Shown one piece after another: positions 56,448 to 64,000 of a stretch of DNA of 64,000 nucleotides. This DNA comes from Coprinellus micaceus. Taxonomy: Eukaryota; Basidiomycota; Agaricomycetes; Agaricales; Psathyrellaceae. The stretch lies in the NCBI GenBank assembly GCA_951394405.1, contig OX596336.1:1674001-1738000 (forward strand). The letters are read 5' to 3'. Both the position numbers and the translations under genes were made by a program. The notes beneath the pieces are model-generated. The model did not search any database and was not told the origin of the DNA. It saw only the letters and a list, made by a program, of their open reading frames with translations. Numbering within the stretch: the first letter of the stretch is position 1; each line of letters starts with the position of its first letter.

Positions 56448-58428
56448 TTAGAGCTCCTAGACCAACGAGAAATTGAGGATGAGTGGTGGCCAACAAGGCG
56501 ATACGGGGACAGACTTACGATCATGTTGAGGTTGCCAGAGAGCAACCTGTTCTCGAGGATGCAGCCATCAGGGATATCAATGCGCTGACCCTCATTTGCA
56601 ACGACGATGACAGTCCCGCGCAGGGTGACATTACGACCGAAGTACACATCTCCAGTGACGGTCAAGTGGTCAAGTTCCAAAACCTGGGGGATCTTCTTGA
56701 ATCGCTTCTGGAACTGCTGGATCTTCTTAAAGTGGTCACCGAGCTTGATAACGGGAGTGGTCTCGAACATGCGCAGGGGGTTGATCACGAGCTGGCCATG
56801 CTGCAGGGAGTAGATGTCACTCTTGATGAGCAGGAGATCGGAACAGCTCTTGACTGGCAAGAATCGGCTTCGAGGAACGTTGACACCGTGAGCATTCTTA
56901 AAGTGCTTGATGGCGGCACCAGCAGCAGTCTCGAGCTGGATGACCGCCTGGCCGTCGTCGTTGACCTTGGGGTTGATAATAATATCCAACTCCATGCCCT
57001 CGGTCTCCATAACACGCTTGAGAGCTAGGACGGGATGTCAGACTTCCAGATGAATGTCAGACGACAGTAGAATAGAAGCTTACCCTTGAGGTCAATCCAC
57101 AAGTTGTTGGTGTTGAAGATCTTGAACTTGCGAACTACACTGAGTGTGAGCGAAAGGCCGATGAGCTCTAGAGAGTAGTTACTTACCGGACTTGAAGTCC
57201 TCAACATGTTCTGAAGGAACTTGAGCGACCTCGAGAAGACGGATTGATCCATCGTAGTCTAAAACAAAATGAGGTCAACGTCTGATTGCTCCAGATAGAC
57301 ATGTCACATACCAATCAGAGTGCCACCCTGTCGGGAGAAGATTCCAGTTGAGTAAAACATCTGGGGCGATAAGATCATGAGGACAAACCTTAACGTCGGC
57401 CTTGGTCTTGTCAGTAACTTCCATGATGAACTCGGCCTTGGAGTCGATCATGTGCTGAAGGATCTTCTCGTCGACACTGAATTGAAACGGTCAGAACACT
57501 GCCTCAACACAGATAACAAATTTAGAGTACGCACACAGCGCCCAAGTTATCCGAGTTGGAGACAAAGAGGTATTCTTTGCCCTCCGCAAGCAACTGATCG
57601 AGGACACCAGAGTGCAGGAGAGCGTTGTACAAGTCACCATGGCCAGGAGGGTACCAGTGCTTCTTGTCGTCATCGGCGCGCTTCGGGCAGGGGAGGAGGG
57701 TCTCCTTGAAGATGCGAGGGTATCTGGATTGGTTAAAGGTGGTAATGCGGAGCTGCTGATTTGCGTATTTCTTGATGATCCGGAGGGTATCTTCGTGGGT
57801 GTTGAACGACGTCATCAAGATGAGGGGGACATCGACACGGTGGGTGGTGTTGAGGTGCTCGATCTGTCGCACAGTCAAGTCGAGGAAGGTCATGTCGTTC
57901 TTGACTTCGAGGGCACTCTTCGCTCCCGTCATACCCATGGAGGTTCCGAGGCCACCATTAACCTTGAGGACAGCGAGCTTGTTGAGATTCTTCTTCTCGG
58001 CAGGACCAGGGAGGTCGGCATAAGGGACGATCTGGTCATCAGCGGGGGAGTTAACCCGATCCCAGTGACTGGAATTGAGAGTGTCAGTAGGCGCGTCATC
58101 GGGCAGTGCAACAGGTATGAAAACTTACAGCTCAGTCTGCTGGGCACGTTCAGCAAGATAGCGCGTGAAGAGATAGAAGAACGACTGCATCTCGGTGTCG
58201 AAGGCCTTTTGAGGGGTGATTAGATGAAGATCGACACTGAACATGATCATCGTGACGCACCTTCTTCGTCGTCGGGTCCTCGACAGTCGACACGAGACGG
58301 CTGATCTCATTGCGCATCGACTTGGCTGCAACACCAGTGGTAGCGGTCTTGAAGTCGATGTGGCTAGTGCCACGAGCACGAGCACTGAGAGCATCGCCAC
58401 GAGCAACGTTGAGCAGATTGTTTGACAT
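56448..58428 (-). CDS. UGP1: UTP-glucose-1-phosphate uridylyltransferase
   Basis: UGP1 makes UDP-glucose from UTP and glucose-1-phosphate for glycogen, trehalose, beta-glucan and cell-wall synthesis. The start [20 protein letters not shown] is followed by family blocks: [34 protein letters not shown] (nucleotide-binding loop), [84 protein letters not shown] and the left-handed beta-helix end [19 protein letters not shown]. The last exon has just nine bases (56448-56456, GAGCTCTAA). Splicing it on gives GNLNMIEL and stop; reading through the donor would give an unrelated tail. Eight or more short introns interrupt the gene. Confidence 0.95.
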
Positions 58429-59047
58429 GGTGCTGGTGGTGGTACGAGAACAAGTCAGGCTCTATTGAAATCGATGAAGGAGGCACGTACTCCAACTGAT
58501 GAATATGGATTGGGGTGGTGGTGGTGGTCGAAATTAATTGGGGCGCGGATTTGGTGCGCGGAAGCGGCGGCTTGTGTTTGTGCTGACGTTGCTGATGTTC
58601 GAGATCAACGAGGGGCGGCTCGCAGACAGGGGGCTCCTCAAGTTCAGAGATGGGCTCGATGTACCACGACCTGGGGCGAGAAGAGGAAGCAAGAGGGCTG
58701 GGGGCAGATACCTGGAATTTCCTGGGCTTTATAGGCGTAACTTGCAGGCCCAGTGATCTATCAGTACACCAACGTGCATGCGGCATAAACCTCAAATCCG
58801 GTTCATATAGGAACATATAAATATCAGCGAGCCCCCGTAGCCTTCCCCTTGCGGTCTACCGCCCTGGAAACTCGTGGCGATGGTACAAATAAAACACCTG
58901 TTATCAGATCCAGCTCCGATGAATCTCCTCCTTCCCATTCCGTCTGACATCTCTCCGGTCTTCCTTTCAATTTATACTCTCATCCCCCATCCCCATCCCT
59001 ATCCTCTCCGAGCGCTTCGTCAAGGAACCAACCCATTCCGACCTTCT
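58429..59047. promoter_or_regulatory. UGP1 promoter region
   Basis: This 0.6-kb region lies between UGP1 (minus) and the end of the arrestin-like gene (minus). It holds the UGP1 promoter and leader; a pyrimidine- and CCA-rich stretch on the coding strand precedes the ATG. No gene is supported inside, although long alternate frames exist. Confidence 0.4.
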
Positions 59048-60589
59048 TCAGACGTCCTGCGGGTGTATCGTCTCCTCCGTCCACGAGTCCGTGACCAACC
59101 GAATGTGTTGGCTGATCTGTAGAGGCAACAAGAATGAAGGCCGAGGAGGGGTGAGATCGAGGACAATATAATCCTTTAATGAACAGTCGCCGTCAATCTC
59201 GACAATCCCTGTCCCGAAGACATTATTCAATGTCGTACCTTGACCGACAATCCGTGGGCGTTGAACCCTCCACAGGTCACACTGTCCGCACATGTTACCT
59301 CGCCCTGCCAATCGGTGGACATATCATCGGGCACATGAATGTCTGCGATGGCAGGCGGGACAGGGTGCAGCTTCCCTGTTCCAATGGTCAGGGTGCGTAT
59401 CCTCGTTCGTCCGTTGATCTCGGCAACTATCTGTCGGATAATGCGCACTCGGACGCTCTCGGAATCCGGCGTAGGAAAAGAAGAATAGTAGTGGGGACCT
59501 TTGGTATTCGCCCTCTTCTTGGCTGGCTTCAGAAGAACACTGTCGGGCGGAAGCAATTCTTGGAAAGAGCTGAGCGACCCGGAGAGTTGAATGTGGAGTG
59601 GAATGGGATCGGTTATCGCAAACGTTTGGACAGATGGAATTAGAAGCTGTTGTGGCGAGGCAAGTGAATCCCAACCCTGTGCAAGGGTCGACAGTGGGCG
59701 CTTACATGACACAACAGGGGCTTCCCGGACGAACCCAATCGAGTCTCCATCGTTGCCGTGATTTGCAGCCATTCCTCCGGTACGGGTTTGAGGGACCCCA
59801 AAACTGTGTCAAGGACGATAAATGGGCGCTGGGGCCTTGTGCGCGGCCGATAGTTGAGTGCGATGTTGAATCTATTCAATTTGAGATAATCAGTTCACGT
59901 AAAGGGTGCTGCCGAAGATGAGGACCGACGTCTTGGATACTGTCCACGAGGCAAACCTGTAGCGCCTCATTTTAGTTATCGCGATGCTCAGGGTGTATGT
60001 GCACTTCGCAAAGAATGCAGGGATACCGAAAAGGCTGGCCTCGAATGAAGGGGGCATCCTCGTGGTCTTGCCTTCTGGGGTGGTGTACGTATGTGGGATT
60101 CGAATGGCGAAAGGGATGATCGACGGGCAAGGTGCGTGGTTATCGTCGGATTCCGTCCTGCAAGTCCAGAGCGTTTGTTTGTCGGACACTAATGTCGAGC
60201 CTGCTGATCCCCAGTCCGCTGCCATAAGACTCATTTGGCCATAAAGCTTAATAACGCTTGAGCGACGTGCAATGGGCGAACGTATCGGGATACTTGAAGA
60301 TTGAGCGTACCTTGATTGAGACGTCCAGGATCCTTTCAGGACATGCCAGGCCAATTTCACCGTTGATAATGGCGCCGCGGCTGTAGGTTGGCAACCCTAT
60401 GCTCTCTTCTTGGTCCGTGAAGATAACGATGACCTCCTTGAAGCATTTCACAAGATTGGTGCTTTGGCGTCTAACTAGTCCTGGACGTGGCGTTGACGCC
60501 AAAGTCTGCTCGTCCTGCAATGGCTCGCGGTTGTAGCCTGGGGGTGGGTTTGTCAGAGAGTCATAGGATGGTAGAGGGTCTCCTGGCAT
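59048..60589 (-). CDS. Arrestin-like protein
   Basis: It starts MPGDPLPSYDSLTNPPPGYN, the Pro/Tyr-rich opening common in agaricomycete arrestin-like proteins. The arrestin N-domain strands are recognisable: VIVIFTDQEESIGLPTYSRG, AIINGEIGLACPERILDVSI, and after an intron SDKQTLWTCRTES, PSIIPFAIRIPHTYTTPEGK and FFAKCTYTLSIAITKMRRYR. The C-domain part has YRPRTRPQRPFI, PVPEEWLQITATMETR, IPLHIQLSGSLSSFQELLPP and RVRIIRQIVAEINGRT. A 41-nt intron (gtacgaca...tcgag) joins HGLSVK to IDGDCSLKDYIVLDLTPPRP in frame; the stop is at 59048-59050. Alpha-arrestins link transporters to Rsp5-type ubiquitin ligases. I see PPxY-like Pro/Tyr patches only near the N-terminus, so that role is inferred. Confidence 0.75.
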
Positions 60590-60696
60590 TGGGAGTCATG
60601 GAATGCGGGTTCAACAGCGTATGGCGCCAAAGGGGCCTGAAGAGGTTGCATTTCAGTGTCATGGGATCAGGAAGACGCTTTCGTTCTCACCTCATT

Positions 60697-61302
60697 TCAG
60701 GAGTCTATTCCATGTTGGTGTACCTGATGGAACGCCTTATCTGTCGAAGGTGACCGCGTTAGTCTCCAACTAGTATAGACGGGGCGAAAGAGGGCTCCCA
60801 CAGCGTTTGTAATAAGGTTCAAAGCTGTTGCCCCCAAAGTCTGCGTGGTTCGGCAGGTGCCTCCCCTAGAAGTCAGAGTCAAAGAAGGGAGCCATTGGTT
60901 GAGGTCGGGCGATTGATAGCGACCCCCATATAGCACTGGGTAGTGGTGGCATGTGCAGCCGTCGATAGGGAGGCTTGTATCATCTTAACTGGGTTTAGAA
61001 ATCTGGGCAAGCGAACTTAGTGCAGGGCCCAACTTGAACTTCAACGCGAAGGTTATTGCAGACTGTCCATATACAGCCACGTCAACTTGAACCCTTCCCT
61101 CCACGACAAACTGGTGAGGCTCACATATGTGTACTTGATCAATACTTGATTCTTCTTGATACGTGGAGAAGCTTTTGGAAGATGCCGCTGGTATTACTAT
61201 TACGAGAGAACGCGGGTGGTCCATCCAGTGTGTATGTTCGACCACTGGCCGGAGATAGGGGCTCGGATTCCCCGTTCCAGCGTTTCTCGCACGGTCACGC
61301 AC
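60697..61302 (-). CDS. Uncertain coding sequence upstream of the arrestin-like gene
   Basis: Two stretches read like real protein. One contains VIVIPAASSKSFSTYQEESS, then HQFVVEGRVQVDVAVYGQSA and ITFALKFKLGPALSSLAQ (60985-61302). The other contains GCTCHHYPVLYGGRYQSPDL and NLITNAVGALFRPVYTSW (60697-60960). They could be exons of one small gene, of a 5' extension of the arrestin-like gene, or a remnant. I found no convincing start and recognise no family. The left edge of the PrpD promoter overlaps it. Confidence 0.25.
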
Positions 61303-61381
61303 CGGATCTCGAATTCACGTGTGTGGGGAATCGCGGAAGCAAGCGCCGGCAGCGGTTCCCCATGGTACGAGCTTCCCCGCG

Positions 61382-61389
61382 TATTTAAA
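61382..61389 (+). promoter_or_regulatory. TATA-like box of the PrpD gene
   Basis: TATTTAAA lies 52 bases upstream of the ATG at 61434, a usual position for a fungal core promoter with a short leader. It also supports 61434 as the start, which includes the mitochondrial presequence. Confidence 0.4.
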
Positions 61390-61433
61390 CCACAGAAATT
61401 ACCGGGGACCATCACGACAAGGGTTGAGAGGAG

Positions 61434-63317
61434 ATGCTTGCTCGAACTCTCAGAAACTCTCCTTCTCTCGGCCGTCGTGCCCATTTCTCGACTATACGCA
61501 CCCTCAACGCCAGGCCAGCTGCTCAGCCCCGCCTCTCCGCTCCGGCTTCCCGGTTATCGATTCGCGGTACCTCTGGACCCAGTCCTATCTTTGCCAGAGC
61601 CATGTCTGCCCACCACGGCGAATCCACCATTCGTCCTGAGGCCGACCAGGTCCTCCAGGACATCGCCGACTATGTCCACAGCTACAATATCGAGTCGCCT
61701 CTGGCTTTCGAGACCGCTAGGTTGTGCTTGATTGACACCATTGGTTGTGGTCTCGAGGCTCTGCGCTTCCCCGAGTGCACCAAGGTCCTCGGCCCCGTTG
61801 TGGAGGGAACGGTTGTGCCCAACGGTGAGTAACCCCATAGATCCGGCCGCGTCTCCCGTCTTGACGCCCAACAGGAACCAAGGTCCCTGGCACCAACTAC
61901 CAGCTCGACCCCATCCGTGGCGCGTTCAACATTGGCACCCAGATCCGATGGCTCGATTTCAACGACTGCTGGCTCGCCGCTGAGTGGGGTCATCCCTCTG
62001 ACAACTTGGGCGCCATCCTCGCCGTTGCCGACCACCTCGCGCGACAGGGCCAGCCTCTGACCGTGAAGGACATCCTCGAAGCCATGATCAAGGCTCACGA
62101 GATCCAAGGTGGCCTCGCGCTCCTCAACTCCTTCAACCGTGTCGGTCTCGACCACGTCGTCCTCGTCAAGGTCGCGTCCACCGCCGTCGTTTCCAAGCTC
62201 CTCGGCCTTTCTCGCGACCAGACCGTCGACGCTGTCTCCCAGGCATGGGTTGACGGTCAGTCCCTCCGTACCTACCGCCACGCCCCCAACACCGGCCCTC
62301 GCAAGTCCTGGGCCGCTGGTGACGCCTGCTCTCGTGCTGTCAACCTCGCCTACCTCGTCAAGAAGGGCGAGAAGGGTATTCCCACTGTCTTGTCCGCCAA
62401 GACCTGGGGCTTCTATGATGTCCTCTTTAAGGTACGCGCCCTCCGTTGGAACCCCGCGATTCCGTGTATCTGACATCCCGGGATAGGGCAAGCCCTTCGA
62501 GTTCCAGCGCCCCTACGGCTCGTACATCATGGAGAACGTTCTCTTCAAGATCTCCTTCCCTGCCGAGTTCCACGCCCAAACCGCCGTCGAGGCCGCCCAC
62601 ATCGTCCATAACAAGCTCAAGGAGCTCGGGAAGACTGCAGAGGACATCAAATCCGTGCGCATCCGCACCCAGGAAGCCGCCGTCAGGATCATCGATAAGC
62701 AGGGCCCTCTCGACAACTTCGCTGACCGAGAGTACGTGCCATAAGTTTCCATCGACGTTCCAAGGAGTGCCGGTCGCGCCCATATGGTCGCGCCATGCCC
62801 CTATCCCCAGATTTGATCGAGAGCACTGACTCCACCCCCACAGTCATGCCATCAACTACATGGTCGCTTACCCTTTGATCTTTGGTGAACTCACCTCCGA
62901 GTCCTAGTGCGTCCCACCCCACCTCCAACACTTCCATTCATTAACTGACATGCCTACAGCACTGACGCATCTGCAGCCGACCCCCGCATCGACGCTCTCC
63001 GCGCCAAAATTTACTGTGTCGAGGACAAGAACTTCAGCGTCGACTACCACGAGCCTGAGAAACGCTCCATCGGCAACGCTCTCCTCGTCGAGCTCAACGA
63101 CGGCACCGTCCTCGACGAGGTTGAAATCGAGTACCCCGTCGGCCACAAGCGCCGTCGCGCCGAGGGCACTCCTCTCCTCATGGCCAAGTTCCAGAACCAC
63201 ATCGCCCCCCACTTCAATGCCGCACACCAGAAGAAGATCCTGGACACTGTCACCAACGCCGAAGAGTTCTCCAAGCTCCCCGTTGACAAGTTCACTGACC
63301 TCTTCGTCAAGGCTTAG
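61434..63317 (+). CDS. 2-methylcitrate dehydratase (MmgE/PrpD family), mitochondrial
   Basis: Five exons (61434-61824, 61875-62431, 62487-62731, 62844-62906, 62960-63317) sum to 1,614 nt, 537 aa. The first 45 residues ([20 protein letters not shown] onwards) are Arg/Ser-rich without acidic residues, a typical mitochondrial presequence. The body fits Prp[132 protein letters not shown] and [17 protein letters not shown]. PrpD dehydrates 2-methylcitrate in the methylcitrate cycle, which clears propionyl-CoA from odd-chain fats and branched amino acids. Cis-aconitate decarboxylases share this fold, but the eukaryotic PrpD pattern fits better. Codon use is strongly C-biased at third positions (CTC, GTC, AAG), which suggests high expression. 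Confidence 0.93.
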
Positions 63318-63520
63318 ACACCCTCATTGCACATGTACCATAGACCATTGGGTTTCACATAATACCATAAGAAACTTCAATATCCCGTGTTACTGGGAGT
63401 CGGATAGCTCCTGGTTGACAACAAATCGACAGCTACACGAAACGGGCGAAAGCTATGTGCATACAATAGGGAGGGGGCAGCGCCGGAAAACAAATTAAGA
63501 CTAGCGAGACTGATATCCGG

Positions 63521-64000
63521 TTATACCTCCTTCCTCTGTTTTGTCCTCCTGTGAGGAACAGTGTAAGTGGGTGTCTTGACCTGTGCGGTAGTCGTCCTGG
63601 AAGTCGGTACAGGAGTTTGACGGCGAGCGTTTGGCCCTATAGCTGATCGGGTACTAGTGACGGGACCAGGCATTTGCTTGCCCATCCTTGACCCAGCATC
63701 GAGATCTTGACCATGTTCCAAAGGTTGAACATCCGAGGCTTGGGTGCGAGACGAATGCGCATTCCGCTTAGGGGAGGCGGCGAACGAGCCATCTTCCTCC
63801 AACACGGGAAGGCGGCGATGAAGAGTTCGGCCCGGGATCTGCGCCTTGGTATCATTTCCAGTCAAGTTCGTATGGTTGCCGTTTCGAAGGGTATCTTGCT
63901 TCGACTTCCGGCCCACAGAGGCCTCGCGACTGGAAAATACCGGACCAGGTTGTCCCCCAGGGCTATATCCTTCAGATGGATAGTCGTAGAGGTCGAACCC
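63521..64000 (-). CDS. 3' end of an unknown gene (5' end outside window)
   Basis: The minus-strand frame is open from the window edge to the stop at 63521. It begins GFDLYDYPSEGYSPGGQPGP and ends KTPTYTVPHRRTKQRKEV. The visible 159 residues are polar, basic and rich in Arg, Thr, Ser and Pro, so this tail is probably disordered. No family is recognised. It converges with the PrpD gene, with about 200 bases between the stops. Confidence 0.55.
   Translation of the reverse strand, partial: GFDLYDYPSEGYSPGGQPGPVFSSREASVGRKSKQDTLRNGNHTNLTGNDTKAQIPGRTLHRRLPVLEEDGSFAASPKRNAHSSRTQASDVQPLEHGQDLDAGSRMGKQMPGPVTSTRSAIGPNARRQTPVPTSRTTTAQVKTPTYTVPHRRTKQRKEV

Overview
The window is nuclear DNA from a filamentous basidiomycete, most likely a mushroom-forming agaricomycete. 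The genes are split by many short GT-AG introns of about 40-60 bases and are tightly packed on both strands. Besides universal eukaryotic genes there are several protein families that, from general knowledge, are typical of Agaricomycetes: F-box-like proteins starting 'ELPEDITRLVFEIA', the 'GRDVINYNI' family, arrestin-like proteins and a trypsin-like family. I saw no bacterial features, CRISPR array, recognisable tRNA or rRNA gene, or intact transposon.

Layout. 0-9 kb: the 3' part of an F-box-like gene, mitochondrial MDM31 (minus), a small unknown gene, a 106-aa Cys-motif protein and a secreted orphan-family protein. 9-18 kb: a 1,240-aa disordered RS/RGG-rich protein, the BAR protein Hob3/Rvs161 (minus), the UV-damage endonuclease Uve1 with a triplicated basic N-terminal repeat, and a probably broken PD-(D/E)XK-like gene (minus). 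19-27 kb, all minus: a second F-box-like gene, PRM1 (plasma-membrane fusion) and SEY1 (ER fusion GTPase). 28-34 kb: two acetoacetyl-CoA synthetase genes in direct tandem. 36-53 kb: a large disordered protein, a trypsin-like gene with two apparent frameshifts, two membrane proteins, the splicing factor SLU7, and an N-terminally shortened inverted paralogue of the large disordered protein that lies in frame with an upstream 'GRDVINYNI' family gene. 53-64 kb: COG7, UGP1 (UDP-glucose pyrophosphorylase), an arrestin-like gene, a mitochondrial 2-methylcitrate dehydratase (PrpD) and the 3' end of an unknown gene.

Many of the genes concern membranes: Mdm31, Rvs161/Hob3, Prm1, Sey1, Cog7 and arrestin-like. 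AACS and PrpD both handle short acyl-CoA carbon (ketone body and propionate). The most unusual features are the duplicated and chimeric locus at 36-53 kb, two duplicated families that show decay, and a recurring 9-base motif GGGCGCTTA that is clearly over-represented, largely upstream of genes. Exon boundaries were placed by hand. Where exon lengths were summed and kept frame (Prm1, Uve1, the 36.5-kb gene, PrpD, the 19-kb F-box gene, the 44.7-kb membrane protein and the 6.9-kb small protein) the model is firmer.
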